Counted from the first letter of the stretch, positions 1 through 8,509 are shown. The stretch is 64,000 bases of DNA from Pseudomonas sp. RIT-PI-r (GCF_001297015.1 NZ_LIGE01000018.1:248001-312000); one strand, 5' to 3'. Notes: a model not told the origin generated them from the sequence alone. Numbers and translations: made by a program.

Positions 1-1009
1 CGGCGCTGACCACACGCTCGCCGTTCTTTACGCCGCCAGCCAGTACGACGCTGCTGTCGGTACGGCTGACGACGGTGACATCGCGGGGGCTGACGGTTTT
101 GTTTTGCGTGTCGATGACCCAGATTCGCGCTTTGCCATCGACCTCCTGCAGCGCCGTCACGGGCAATTCGATTCGCGGCTTGATCGCCGAGCTGAGGGTC
201 ACGCTGATCGCTGTGCCGAGACGAAAGCCGTCCGGCGTATCGGCCAGGGTCAGACGGGCACGACGGGTGCGCGTGGCACTTTGCGCCTGCGGTTCGATTT
301 CGCGGATGATCGCGGTGGTGTTGATGCTCGGGTCGAGTTGCGCGGCCACCGAGAACACCACATCACTGGGGATCTGATCGACCAGGGTGTCCGGCAGATC
401 GATCACCGCTTCCTTGATGTCCGGTTGCGCCAGCGTCACCACTTGCTGGCCAGCCGTGACGACCTGCCCGGCCTCGGCGTTCCACGCGGTGACCACGGCA
501 CGGTGGTCGGCGCGCAGTTCGGTGTAGCCGAGTTGGTCCTTGCTCTGGTTGACCGCCGCGCGCGCCTGATCCAGCGAAGCCTGGGTGGTTTTCAGATCGG
601 TGTTGGCGACGTCCAGTTGCGCCTGTGCACCGACACCGCGATCAAACAGCGCCTGCTGGCGGCGCGCATTGGCTTGTGCGTTGATCAATTGCGCCTGGAT
701 TTTCGCCAGATCGCCTTGCGCCGAACGCAATTGGTTCTGCTGGTCGGAAGGGTCGAGGGTGGCGAGCAACGTGCCTTTCTCGACCTCGGCCCCCACATCG
801 ACGTTACGGCTAGCGATGCGCCCGCCCACACGGAAACCGGTGTTGCTCTCATAGCGCGCCTGAATGCTGCCGGCGAAACGCCCGAGGTTTTCCTCGCTCA
901 ACGCTTCGACCTGGACTGACAGCACCGGGCGTACCGGCTCGGGCGGCGGTTCTTTCTTCGAACACGCAGCCAACATCACAGCAACGGGTAACAGCCACAG
1001 AGACTTCAT
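1..1009 (-). CDS. RND efflux periplasmic adaptor (membrane fusion protein), 3' end outside window
   Basis: Reading leftward from an ATG at 1009, the frame stays open to the window edge, so the C-terminus is missing. The first residues form a lipoprotein signal ending in a lipobox (LAAC) followed by KKEPPPEP. The rest has HlyD/AcrA-type features: a lipoyl half-motif (GFRVGGRI), a coiled-coil hairpin rich in Gln and Ala, the second lipoyl half, and beta-barrel segments. It would link an inner-membrane RND pump to an outer-membrane channel. The start overlaps the stop of the upstream adaptor gene by ATGA, so the two are translationally coupled. Two adaptors in tandem usually precede one RND pump gene, expected just outside the left edge. 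Confidence 0.9.
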   Translation of the reverse strand, partial: MKSLWLLPVAVMLAACSKKEPPPEPVRPVLSVQVEALSEENLGRFAGSIQARYESNTGFRVGGRIASRNVDVGAEVEKGTLLATLDPSDQQNQLRSAQGDLAKIQAQLINAQANARRQQALFDRGVGAQAQLDVANTDLKTTQASLDQARAAVNQSKDQLGYTELRADHRAVVTAWNAEAGQVVTAGQQVVTLAQPDIKEAVIDLPDTLVDQIPSDVVFSVAAQLDPSINTTAIIREIEPQAQSATRTRRARLTLADTPDGFRLGTAISVTLSSAIKPRIELPVTALQEVDGKARIWVIDTQNKTVSPRDVTVVSRTDSSVVLAGGVKNGERVVSA

Positions 1010-2109
1010 GGCTGTACTCCCGGCTGCAAATCCTTGTAGGTGTTTTCGGCGATCTCGACTTTCATGCCCGGATGCAACAACTGCCCACCAGCGACGATGA
1101 CTTTCTCGCCGCCCTTGAGCCCTTCGCTGATGATGACTTTGCCGGTCAGGTAGCGGCCGACCGTGACGTTGTGCAATTGCGCCTCGCCCTTGTCATCGAC
1201 CATCCACACCGCCGTATCGCTGATGTTTTTCGTCAGCGCTGACCACGGCAACTCGACCGCCGACTTGCCCGAGCCTTTGGCCGTGGCGCTGACCACCGAA
1301 CCGAGTTGCATGCCCGGCGGCAGCTTGTCGAGGGTGACTTTGACTTGCACGGTGCCGGATTGCGCCGACACCGCCGGGGTGATTTCGCGCACGGTGCCGG
1401 TGGTTTTGATCTCGGGGTTGTCGAGCAGGCTGACGGTGATCCTGTTGTCCGCAGGACGCTCGGCGAGCAGCGATTCATACACGTTGAACACCGCATCGCG
1501 GTCGCCATCGCGGGCCAGACTGAAGATCGGCGCGGTGGCCTGCACCACCTGGCCGACTTCGGCCTGACGCTCGGTGATGACGCCCGGCGCGTCAGCGATC
1601 AGTGAGGTGTAACTGAGTTGATCCTTGGCGTTCGCCAGTTGCGCCTGCGCCGCACTCAAGGCGCTCTGGCTGCTGCGCAACGCCGCTTGGGCGGAGTCGT
1701 ATTCGCTTTGGCTGGTGTAGCCCTTGGGCAGGAGTTTCTGCTGGCGCACGAACGCCGCAGCGCTCTGTTTCACCCGCGCCTGTTCGGCCACAACCTGGGC
1801 CTGGGCGGAATCGACGTTGGTCTGCAAGTCTTTAGGGTCGAGTTTGGCCAGCACCTGTCTGGCCGTGACGCGGTCGCCGACGTCGACCATACGCTGGATG
1901 ATCTTGCCGCCAACACGGAACGACAACTCCGTCTGCACGCGCGCCTGCACGTCACCGGTCAATGTCACCGAAGCCGCGTAATCCGCGGGTTTCACTTCCT
2001 GTACGAAGACCCTGGGCAAATATTCCTCAGGGGCTTTTTTTTCGCCGCAGGCGGTCACCAAGGTGAACAGACTCAGCATGACCGCTGTTTTCAAACCGGG
2101 ACTCGCCAT
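1006..2109 (-). CDS. RND efflux periplasmic adaptor (membrane fusion protein)
   Basis: This 367-residue protein is a periplasmic adaptor of the AcrA/MexA type. I chose the ATG at 2109 because a strong ribosome site (AGGAAGGAG) precedes it and the protein then begins with a lipoprotein signal peptide whose lipobox ends at Cys21 (LVTAC). The lipoyl segment FRVGGKI, a long helical hairpin (about residues 90-160) and C-terminal beta-barrel motifs follow. It is the first gene of a leftward operon, and its stop overlaps the next adaptor start. The substrate cannot be told from the adaptor. Both adaptors are full-size and similar in plan, so they may form a mixed complex. Confidence 0.9.
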   Translation of the reverse strand: MASPGLKTAVMLSLFTLVTACGEKKAPEEYLPRVFVQEVKPADYAASVTLTGDVQARVQTELSFRVGGKIIQRMVDVGDRVTARQVLAKLDPKDLQTNVDSAQAQVVAEQARVKQSAAAFVRQQKLLPKGYTSQSEYDSAQAALRSSQSALSAAQAQLANAKDQLSYTSLIADAPGVITERQAEVGQVVQATAPIFSLARDGDRDAVFNVYESLLAERPADNRITVSLLDNPEIKTTGTVREITPAVSAQSGTVQVKVTLDKLPPGMQLGSVVSATAKGSGKSAVELPWSALTKNISDTAVWMVDDKGEAQLHNVTVGRYLTGKVIISEGLKGGEKVIVAGGQLLHPGMKVEIAENTYKDLQPGVQP

Positions 2110-2205
2110 GCAGACTCCTTCCTGTGTACGAACGTGCAAGTGACGATACGACTGTGAGCTTAGAACAGGGTTCCGCCTTCGCCTGCGCGATCACAATATT
2201 TCCCC

Positions 2206-2282
2206 GTAGGAGCTGCCGCAGGCTGCGATTTTTTGATGTTTTTTTAGAAGATCAAAAGATCGCAGCCTGCGGCAGCTCCTAC
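2206..2282. repeat. REP doublet, GTAGGAGCTGCCGC family
   Basis: Two inverted copies of the GTAGGAGCTGCCGCAGGC unit face each other around a T-rich spacer. The element lies between the divergent adaptor and ATPase genes. It is one of eight copies of this family in the window. Confidence 0.9.
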
Positions 2283-2309
2283 AATGGGCGCCTGAAGAGA
2301 AGGAATTCC

Positions 2310-3506
2310 ATGCTCAACACCCTGGCAGTGGCCAATTACCGCTCGATCAATAAATTGGTGATCCCGCTCGGCCGGCTGAACCTGATCACCGGGCCCAACG
2401 GCAGCGGCAAGTCCAATCTTTACCGGGCCTTGCGCCTGCTGGCGGAAACCGCTCAGGGCGGCGTAGTCAATGCGCTGGCCCGTGAGGGTGGCCTGGATTC
2501 GACGTTCTGGGCCGGGCCGGAAACCATCAGCCGGCGCATGCGCAACGGCGAAGTGCCGATCCAGTCGACGGTGCGTCAGGGTGTGAAGCGATTGCGCCTG
2601 GGGTTCGCCGGGGAGGATTTCAGCTACTCGATCAGCCTCGGTCTGCCCGACTCCAACGGGCACTTCATGGTGCCCGAACATTCGCGCCCCATTCCCTCGC
2701 GCTTCAGCCTCGACCCGCAGATCAAGCGCGAATGCATCTGGGCCGGCGCGCTCTACCGTCCCGCCAGCCTGCTGGTGGATCGTGACGGGCCGATGATCCG
2801 CGCACGCGCCGAACGCAAATGGGATGTGCTGGCGCAACACACGCCCAACTTCGACAGCCTGTTCGACCAGGTCGGCAGCCTGCGCAGCTCGCCGGAAGTG
2901 TTCCAGATGCGCGAGTTCATTCGTCGCTGGCGTTTCTACGATCACTTTCGCAGCGACGCCGACGCGCCGGTGCGTCAACCGCAACTGGGTACGCGCACGC
3001 CAGTGCTGCATCACGACGGCCGCGATCTGGCGGCGGCGTTGCAGACCATCATCGAGATTGGTGATGGCGACGCGATGCGTGCGGCAATTACCGATGCGTT
3101 TCCTGGTGCACGCGTGCATATCGAAGCGCAGGCCGGTGGACGCTTTGCCATCGAGTTTTATCAGGAAGGCCTGTTGCGGCCGCTATCGGCAGCGGAGTTG
3201 TCGGACGGGACGTTGCGCTATCTGCTGCTCGTCGCGGCGTTGCTGACGCCGAGACCGCCGTCGCTGATGGTACTGAACGAGCCGGAAACCAGTCTGCATC
3301 CGGATCTGTTGCCGGCACTGGCGCGGTTGATCATTCGTGCGTCTGAGCAATGTCAGGTGTGGGTGGTGTCCCATGCGCGGCGGTTGATTTCGGCGTTGCA
3401 GGAGGACCCGGAGTGCAATTGCATTGTGCTGGAGAAAACCCTGGGGCAGACCGGGATTGTCGGGCAGCGGGTACTGGATGAGCCGGCGTGGAACTGGCCG
3501 GATTGA
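2310..3506 (+). CDS. AAA family ATPase (RecF/OLD-like, AAA_21 type)
   Basis: The 398-residue product starts at the ATG at 2310, preceded by AAGGA; a longer frame to 2124 runs back through a REP element and is unlikely to be coding. The N-terminus has a RecF/SMC-like opening and a Walker A motif GPNGSGKS near residue 30. The C-terminal half has a signature-like SAAELSDGTLRYL and Walker B LMVLNEPETSLHP, followed by a switch histidine (VVSHARR). There is no TOPRIM or other nuclease domain, unlike full OLD proteins. It stands alone, flanked by repeats on both sides. A role in DNA metabolism or defence is possible, but nothing in the sequence proves it. Confidence 0.8.
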   Translation: MLNTLAVANYRSINKLVIPLGRLNLITGPNGSGKSNLYRALRLLAETAQGGVVNALAREGGLDSTFWAGPETISRRMRNGEVPIQSTVRQGVKRLRLGFAGEDFSYSISLGLPDSNGHFMVPEHSRPIPSRFSLDPQIKRECIWAGALYRPASLLVDRDGPMIRARAERKWDVLAQHTPNFDSLFDQVGSLRSSPEVFQMREFIRRWRFYDHFRSDADAPVRQPQLGTRTPVLHHDGRDLAAALQTIIEIGDGDAMRAAITDAFPGARVHIEAQAGGRFAIEFYQEGLLRPLSAAELSDGTLRYLLLVAALLTPRPPSLMVLNEPETSLHPDLLPALARLIIRASEQCQVWVVSHARRLISALQEDPECNCIVLEKTLGQTGIVGQRVLDEPAWNWPD

Positions 3507-3522
3507 GCGTTCCAGGCAAAAG

Positions 3523-3830
3523 CCCCTCACCCTAACCCTCTCCCTGAGGGAGAGGGGACTGATTGGGGGATGCTCAAGAGTGACGCCGACGTGAAAATGC
3601 GTCTGTGAATCCACAATCGACTCGTTTCCGCAGGTCAATGTCTGATGCAAGACACCTCGGCCGGCTCCCTCTCCCTTCAGAAGAGGGGACTGATTGGGAG
3701 ATGCTGTTGAATTACGCCGACCTGAAAATGACTCTGTGAATCCATAATCGACTCTGTTTGTCAGGTCGATGTCTGATGCAAGACACCTCGGTCGGCCCCC
3801 TCTCCCTCCGGGAGAGGGCTGGGGTGAGGG
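3523..3830. repeat. Compound dispersed repeat, CCCTCACCC/GGGAGAGGG family, two tandem units
   Basis: This fills the 360-bp gap between the ATPase and the ABC transporter operon. GC-rich palindromes (CCCTCACCC ... GGGAGAGGG) bracket two tandem units of about 125 bp. Both units share the cores GGGGACTGATTGGG, CTGTGAATCCA and CAAGACACCTCGG. The copies differ by several substitutions. The same unit recurs in inverse orientation at 7202-7508, with a diverged relative at 10340-10497. Confidence 0.85.
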
Positions 3831-3866
3831 ATTGCCCTTGAGCCTCACCACCGACCTGACAGACAA

Positions 3867-4739
3867 TCACCCCTGCCACTTGCCACCCTCGACAATCACG
3901 CTCTCAGGCTTGGTGTCATCGCTCAATTCTTTACGCACATATTGGTCATACAGCTTGAGCAGATACTTCTCCTCGCCCAGTTTGGTCAACTCGGTATTCA
4001 CCCAGTCACGCAGTTCGATATTGCCCTTCTTCACCGCCGGCGCAATCGGTGCTTCGGCACCCAGTTTGTCTTCCAGCACGCGATAGCCCGGGTTCTGCTT
4101 GGCCCAGCTGAACAGCACCAGATTGTCCTGCGCGTAGGCATCGCCACGCCCGTTGGCGAGAGCTTGCAGTGATTCAGAGTTCTTCTCGAACTTCAGCAGT
4201 TTCCAGTCCGGGTGATTCTTGGTCAGCCAGATATCAGCGGTGGTGCCAGTGGTGACGATGGTGGTGCGGGTCGCCAGATCATCCAGGTTTTTCACCGAGC
4301 TGCTTTGCGGCACCAACGCCTGCACCGCAACCTTGAGATTCGGGTTGGTGAATTCCACCGCTTCCTTGCGCTCAGGCGTGACGGTCATGTTGGCGAGGAT
4401 CAGGTCAACCTTGTCGCTTTGCAGGAACGGGATGCGGCTCGCCGGTTCAACCGCGACGAATTCGACCTTGTTTTCATCGCCGAGCAGATCCTTGGCGAAA
4501 CGCCGGCCGATATCAGTATCAAAGCCGACGTAGCGCCCGGCCTCATCGACAAAACCGAACGGTGGCTTGTCGGTGAAGACGCCGACAATCAATTTGTCGC
4601 GAGCCTTGATCTTGTCCAGATAACCGGCCGGCGCGGTGCTTTCGCTGGCGACTTTCGGTTTTGGTGGTTCTTCGGTCTTGCTGCAACCGGCAAGCAAGGC
4701 GAGGCTGAGCAGGGGCAGTAAAAAAGCGGCAGTTTTCAT
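3867..4739 (-). CDS. Polar amino-acid/cystine-type ABC transporter substrate-binding lipoprotein
   Basis: This 290-residue protein of the SBP_bac_3 family begins with a lipoprotein signal (lipobox LAGC, Cys19). Motifs seen are KLIVGVFTDKPPFGF near residue 50, GFDTDIGRRFAKDL, and NMTVTPERKEAVEF in the middle, all typical of glutamate/glutamine/cystine-type binding proteins. It ends a leftward operon of permease, permease, ATPase and binding protein, and its start overlaps the ATPase stop by ATGA. After the lipidated Cys it has one Met only. The operon promoter carries a sulfur-box-like motif, so a sulfur amino acid such as cystine is a reasonable guess, but the ligand is not shown by sequence. 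Confidence 0.88.
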   Translation of the reverse strand: MKTAAFLLPLLSLALLAGCSKTEEPPKPKVASESTAPAGYLDKIKARDKLIVGVFTDKPPFGFVDEAGRYVGFDTDIGRRFAKDLLGDENKVEFVAVEPASRIPFLQSDKVDLILANMTVTPERKEAVEFTNPNLKVAVQALVPQSSSVKNLDDLATRTTIVTTGTTADIWLTKNHPDWKLLKFEKNSESLQALANGRGDAYAQDNLVLFSWAKQNPGYRVLEDKLGAEAPIAPAVKKGNIELRDWVNTELTKLGEEKYLLKLYDQYVRKELSDDTKPESVIVEGGKWQG

Positions 4740-5518
4740 AGCAGTTCCAGTTCCTTTGTCGGATTCGTTTTTGGCAGTGTTGCAACGAAGGAGAACTTCT
4801 CCAGAAACTGCTGCGCGCGTGCGGTTTGCGGGTTCGTAAAGAAAATCTCGGGCGGGTTCTGCTCAAGGATGCGCCCGGCATCCATGAACACAATGCGGTC
4901 GGCCACCGCGCGGGCGAAGGCCATTTCATGGGTGACGATCAGCAGGGTCATGCCCTCACGAGCGAGGCCCTGAATGACCTGCAAAACTTCCTTGACCATC
5001 TCCGGATCAAGGGCAGCGGTGACTTCGTCGAAGAGCATCACCCGTGGGTTCATGCACAACGAGCGGATGATGGCGATGCGTTGCTGCTGGCCGCCGGAGA
5101 GCTGACGCGGGAAGGCATCGCGCTTGTCCGCCAGACCCACGCGTTCGAGCAAGGCTTCGGCTTGTTGCTGCGCTTCGCGGCGTTGACGCTTCTGCACCTT
5201 GACTGGGCCAAGCAGCAGATTGTCGAGCACGCTCATATGCGGGAACAGGTGATAACTCTGGAACACCATGCCGATCTGCTGACGGATTTCACGCCAGTCA
5301 GTGGACTTGCCGAGCAGCTCACGGCCGAGAAATTTCAGGCTGCCGCTGTGCGCCTCTTCCAGGCCATTGAGGCAACGCAACAAGGTACTTTTGCCGCAAC
5401 CGCTAGGGCCGAGGATGACGATCACTTCACCACTCTGCACCTGCAGGTCGATGCCGTTGAGCACCTGCTGTTCGCCATAGAATTTGTTGAAGCCGTGAAA
5501 TTCGATCAATGCGCTCAT
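4736..5518 (-). CDS. Polar amino-acid-type ABC transporter ATP-binding protein
   Basis: The 260-residue cytoplasmic ATPase energises the neighbouring permease pair. It has Walker A GPSGCGKST near residue 36, Q-loop MVFQSYHLFPHM, the signature LSGGQQQR, Walker B VMLFDEVTAALDPE and the switch IVTHEM. The Walker B reads DEV where most relatives have DEP, a small variation also known in GlnQ-type proteins. The C-terminal extension after the family's usual end (TNPQTARAQQFLEKF) is slightly longer than normal. The gene overlaps its neighbours on both sides by 4 bases, so the operon is tightly coupled. Confidence 0.93.
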   Translation of the reverse strand: MSALIEFHGFNKFYGEQQVLNGIDLQVQSGEVIVILGPSGCGKSTLLRCLNGLEEAHSGSLKFLGRELLGKSTDWREIRQQIGMVFQSYHLFPHMSVLDNLLLGPVKVQKRQRREAQQQAEALLERVGLADKRDAFPRQLSGGQQQRIAIIRSLCMNPRVMLFDEVTAALDPEMVKEVLQVIQGLAREGMTLLIVTHEMAFARAVADRIVFMDAGRILEQNPPEIFFTNPQTARAQQFLEKFSFVATLPKTNPTKELELL

Positions 5519-6174
5519 GCTTGCGTCCAGCGCCGCTCCAGCACGCGCGAGGCGGCCGACAGCGGGTAGCAGATGAAAAAGAAAAACAGAAACAGCACGC
5601 CGTAGATCAGCACTGATTCGTAGGTGCGTTCGATGATCTGCTGGCCGACCTTGATCACATCCACCACGCCGATCAGCACCGCCAGCGAGCTAGTCTTGAT
5701 GATTCGCGTGTAGACGTTGATGGTCGGTGGCGTCATGCGTTTCAGCGCTTGTGGCAGCAGCACGTAGCCGTAGAGCTGCGCGGCGTTCAGGCCAATCGAC
5801 AGGCCTGCTTCACGCTGCCCGCGCGGCAACGAATGCAGCGCACCGCGCGCCACTTCGCCGACCTCACTCGCGCCCCATAACGACAGCACCAGCACCGCGC
5901 ACCAGAAACTCGGGATGCTCAGACCGAAGAAAATCGGCAAGCCGAAGAACAACAGGTACAACCAGACCAGCACCGGAATCGCCCGGAACAGCTCCAGATA
6001 CACCCGCAGGATCGCGTTCAGCCATGTCACGTTGAGCGTGCGCAACACACCGTAGAAAACGCCACCGACCGTGCTGATGGCAATGCTCAGAAACGAGATC
6101 GACAAGGTTTGTCCCGCGCCTTTGGCCAATTGCGGCAACGACACCCAGAGCAATTCAAGACCCGAACTGGCCAT
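5515..6174 (-). CDS. Polar amino-acid-type ABC transporter permease
   Basis: The 219-residue inner-membrane protein belongs to the His/Glu/Gln permease family. It has about five hydrophobic segments and the EAA-loop (EVARGALHSLPRGQREAGLSIG) that docks onto the ATPase. A Gln-Ala-Leu-Lys-Arg motif (LPQALKRMTPP) follows, as in GlnP/YecS-type proteins. It overlaps the upstream permease by 20 bases and the ATPase by 4. The two permeases probably form a heterodimer. The start at 6174 is the only one that keeps the first membrane segment whole. Confidence 0.92.
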   Translation of the reverse strand: MASSGLELLWVSLPQLAKGAGQTLSISFLSIAISTVGGVFYGVLRTLNVTWLNAILRVYLELFRAIPVLVWLYLLFFGLPIFFGLSIPSFWCAVLVLSLWGASEVGEVARGALHSLPRGQREAGLSIGLNAAQLYGYVLLPQALKRMTPPTINVYTRIIKTSSLAVLIGVVDVIKVGQQIIERTYESVLIYGVLFLFFFFICYPLSAASRVLERRWTQA

Positions 6175-6820
6175 GCTGGAGCCTCCTTTCCAGACGGCTG
6201 AGCAGCAGCGACAGCGGCAGGAATAGCAGCACGCAGATCAATGTCAGCACTGCGAGCATTTCGTAGGTTTTGTAATAGAGCGCGATGTAGCTTTTGGTGG
6301 TGTAGAGAATTTCCGGCACCGCCACCGCCGAGACCACGGTGGTTTCCTTGAGCAGGAAAATGAAATTGGCGAACAGCGACGGCAGGCTGAGGATCCCCGC
6401 TTGCGGCAGGATCACATAGCGAAGCAACTGGCCGTGAGACAGGCCGATGGAGCGCCCGGATTCCAGTTGCGCCTGCGGCACCGCATCGACGCCGGCGCGC
6501 AGCACTTCGGTGAGGTAAGCGCCGCCGAGGAAGGTCATGGTGATGATCGCGGCGGTGAAACCGGACACCTGGATTCCCACTGCTGGCAAGGCGAAGTAGA
6601 CGAAGAACAACTGGATCAGCAGTGGTGTGTTGCGCGCCAGTTCCACATACAGGCCGACCAGTTTTTGCAGGTAAGGCGTGCGGAACACCAGAATCGTTGC
6701 GTTGATCAGCGCCACCAGCAGCGAGGTGCCAATGGCGATAAAACCCACCTGCAGCGTCACGCCCACGGCTTTGAGAAACGCCGGCAGGGTGCTGAGGATA
6801 AATGCGTAATCGAAGGTCAT
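6155..6820 (-). CDS. Polar amino-acid-type ABC transporter permease (first gene of operon)
   Basis: This 221-residue inner-membrane permease is a paralogue of its downstream neighbour. It carries the EAA-loop (TEVLRAGVDAVPQAQLESGRSIG) and LPQAGILSLPSLFANF. It is the first gene of the four-gene leftward operon. The upstream region contains GGAATAAGAAGGCTATTT at 6983-7000, a motif repeated before other sulfur-related genes here, so induction under sulfur limitation is inferred. Confidence 0.92.
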   Translation of the reverse strand: MTFDYAFILSTLPAFLKAVGVTLQVGFIAIGTSLLVALINATILVFRTPYLQKLVGLYVELARNTPLLIQLFFVYFALPAVGIQVSGFTAAIITMTFLGGAYLTEVLRAGVDAVPQAQLESGRSIGLSHGQLLRYVILPQAGILSLPSLFANFIFLLKETTVVSAVAVPEILYTTKSYIALYYKTYEMLAVLTLICVLLFLPLSLLLSRLERRLQHGQFGS

Positions 6821-6982
6821 GAAACGTCCTGAACGCCGCTCGGTAAGCGGCGGTGATGCAGTCCATGGGCAGCGGATGGCTGTCCGACAAGCATCGACTT
6901 TATAGGTATAAAAACCAGAATTTAAATACCGTTAAAGCATATTGATATCACCCAAAAAACTAACCTGTGGATTTGCCGGGAA

Positions 6983-7000
6983 GGAATAAGAAGGCTATTT
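6983..7000 (-). promoter_or_regulatory. Candidate sulfur-starvation (CysB-like) box upstream of ABC operon
   Basis: The motif GGAATAAGAAGGCTATTT is nearly identical to sites at 10272-10290, 21216-21237 and, more loosely, 17271-17290, each upstream of a leftward sulfur-linked gene. On the minus strand it reads AAATAGCCTTCTTATTCC. Assignment to CysB is inference from TTATTCC-type half-sites. Confidence 0.45.
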
Positions 7001-7058
7001 TTCTTTGCGCTGTAGGACGGATCTTTTTTTCACGAAAGCCCTCCAAGGACGAACAGCT

Positions 7059-7082
7059 TTTGGCCAGACTCCCCTGGCCAAA
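7059..7082 (+). promoter_or_regulatory. Inverted repeat just upstream of a short ORF
   Basis: TTTGGCCAG and CTGGCCAAA form perfect 9-bp arms with a 6-base loop, ending 20 bases before the ATG of the 29-codon ORF. It could be an mRNA hairpin or a protein site. No T-run follows, so it is not an obvious terminator. Confidence 0.5.
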
Positions 7083-7102
7083 CTCATAACAAGGAAGAGA
7101 AC

Positions 7103-7192
7103 ATGGACGTAAAAGTGCCGCAGCGACTGGATCCGCAGGAGATTGTGAAATTGTTGGTGGCGTTGCGCCGGGCGTTGAAGGCCACAGCGTAA
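7103..7192 (+). CDS. Putative 29-residue small protein or leader peptide
   Basis: An ATG with a clear ribosome site (AAGGAAG, 5-bp gap) opens 29 codons, MDVKVPQRLDPQEIVKLLVA onward, closed by TAA. The peptide looks like a basic amphipathic helix with no Cys and only the initiator Met. It is divergent from the amino-acid-type ABC operon and lies beside the sulfur-box-like motif. It ends just before a compound repeat. I do not recognise the family. It could be a real microprotein, a leader peptide, or chance, but the ribosome site and composition favour translation. Confidence 0.5.
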   Translation: MDVKVPQRLDPQEIVKLLVALRRALKATA

Positions 7193-7201
7193 ATCAAAAG
7201 C

Positions 7202-7508
7202 CCCTCACCCCAGCCCTCTCCCGGAGGGAGAGGGCTGGGGTGAGGTGTCTTACGTCAAACATCGACCTGAAAGATCGAGTCGATTATGGATTCGGCCGAG
7301 ATCTTTCACATCGGCGTACCTCTACAGCATCCCCCAATCAGTCCCCTCTCCCTCTAGGAGAGGGAGCCGACCGAGGTGTCTTGCGTCAAACATCGACCTG
7401 AAAGATCGAGTCGATTATGGATTCGGCAGAATCTTTCAAGTCGGTGTACTTCTACAGCATCCCCCGATCAGTCCCCTCTCCCTCCGGGAGAGGGCTAGGG
7501 TGAAGGGC
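7202..7508. repeat. Compound dispersed repeat, two tandem units (inverse of the 3523 copy)
   Basis: This is the same element family as 3523-3830 but in opposite orientation. Palindromes CCGGAGGGAGAGGGCTGGGG and relatives bracket two units that contain GATCGAGTCGATTATGGATT and CAGCATCCCCC. The two internal units are closer to each other than to the copies at 3523. It fills most of the space between the small ORF and the metQ-like gene. Confidence 0.85.
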
Positions 7509-7524
7509 TTTTCAACGCACACAC

Positions 7525-7561
7525 AAAAACGCCGATGACCATCACTGGCCATCGGCGTTTT
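7525..7561 (-). terminator. Rho-independent terminator of metQ-like gene
   Basis: On the minus strand the stem CGCCGATGG / CATCGGCG is followed by TTTTTG. It lies 33 bases past the metQ-like stop. Confidence 0.8.
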
Positions 7562-7593
7562 CACACCTTGAAGGGGTTTACTCAAGCGTCAGA

Positions 7594-8391
7594 TCAGAAC
7601 GCCGGCAATACCGCGCCGTTGTACTTCTTCTCGATGAACGCTTTGACTTCCGGGCTGGTCAGGGCTTTGGCCAGTTTCTGGATCGCGTCGCTGTTCTTGT
7701 TGTCCTCACGGGCCACCAGGAAGTTCACGTATGGCGAGTCAGCGCCTTCAATCACCAGCGCATCTTTCTGCGGGTTCAACTTGGCTTCCAGCGCATAGTT
7801 GGTGTTGATCATGTCCAGATCAACTTCCTTCAGAACGCGTGGCAGCAGCGCCGATTCCAGTTCCTTGAACTTGAAGTTGTGCGGGTTCTTGGCGATGTCT
7901 TTCGGCGTTGCCAGAGCGTTTTTCGGGTCTTTCAGCTCGATCAGGCCAGCCTTCTGCAGCAGGATCAGTGCGCGGCCGCTGTTGCTGCCTTCGTTCGGGA
8001 TCGCGATGGTCGCGCCGTCCGGCAGTTCTGCCAGGGTCTTGTACTTGCTCGAGTAGCCACCGAACGGTTCAACGTGCACGCCCTGCACGGTCACCAGGTA
8101 CTTGGACTTGTCGTCCTTGTATTTGCCCTGGTTGAAGCTGTTCAGGTACGGCAGGGTCTGGAAGTAGTTGGCATCCAGACGTTTCTCGCCCACTTGTACG
8201 TTCGGCTGAACGTAGTCGGTGAACACTTTGATTTCCAGATCCACGCCTTCTTTGGCCAGGGTCGGTTTGATCAGCTCGAGGATTTCAGCGTGCGGAACCG
8301 GTGTCGCGGCAACCACCAGTTTCTCGCCGGCATTGGCCAGGGAAGCAGTCAGAGCAGCCGCCAATGCGGTAAACAACAGAACCTTTTTCAT
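7594..8391 (-). CDS. metQ: MetQ/NlpA-family methionine-type ABC binding protein
   Basis: The 265-residue protein starts with a Sec signal (MKKVLLFTALAAALTASLANA) and continues as a typical NlpA-family protein. Family motifs are VVAATPVPHAEILE near residue 28, LDANYFQTLPYL, FGGYSSKY, AIPNEGSNSGRALILLQ and INTNYA. Unlike E. coli MetQ there is no lipobox Cys, so it is probably a soluble periplasmic protein. No metN or metI gene lies nearby, so it must share an ABC pair encoded elsewhere or have another job. The mature protein has a single Met and no Cys. A good ribosome site (AAGGA) precedes the ATG and a terminator follows the stop. Confidence 0.88.
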   Translation of the reverse strand: MKKVLLFTALAAALTASLANAGEKLVVAATPVPHAEILELIKPTLAKEGVDLEIKVFTDYVQPNVQVGEKRLDANYFQTLPYLNSFNQGKYKDDKSKYLVTVQGVHVEPFGGYSSKYKTLAELPDGATIAIPNEGSNSGRALILLQKAGLIELKDPKNALATPKDIAKNPHNFKFKELESALLPRVLKEVDLDMINTNYALEAKLNPQKDALVIEGADSPYVNFLVAREDNKNSDAIQKLAKALTSPEVKAFIEKKYNGAVLPAF

Positions 8392-8474
8392 GCAGTGTCC
8401 TTATCGAAAATCACGGTCGTCATCGACGACGGCATTAATACGTGTGCCAGTGAAGTGATATCGCTGGCGTGGGT

Positions 8475-8509
8475 CGGACAATACCGGGATTTTTTATTCC
8501 CGGACAATA
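8475..8509. promoter_or_regulatory. Direct and inverted repeats upstream of metQ-like gene
   Basis: Two copies of CGGACAATA (8475-8483 and 8501-8509) flank an inverted repeat, CCGGGA (8484-8489) and TCCCGG (8498-8503), with an A/T-rich centre. More TTATTC elements follow to 8532. The arrangement sits about 85-120 bases upstream of the start and looks like an activator site. Confidence 0.45.

Noticed and set aside
2124..2309. Longer start for the AAA ATPase
   Set aside because: The extension crosses a REP doublet and shows no coding character; the ATG at 2310 has a ribosome site.
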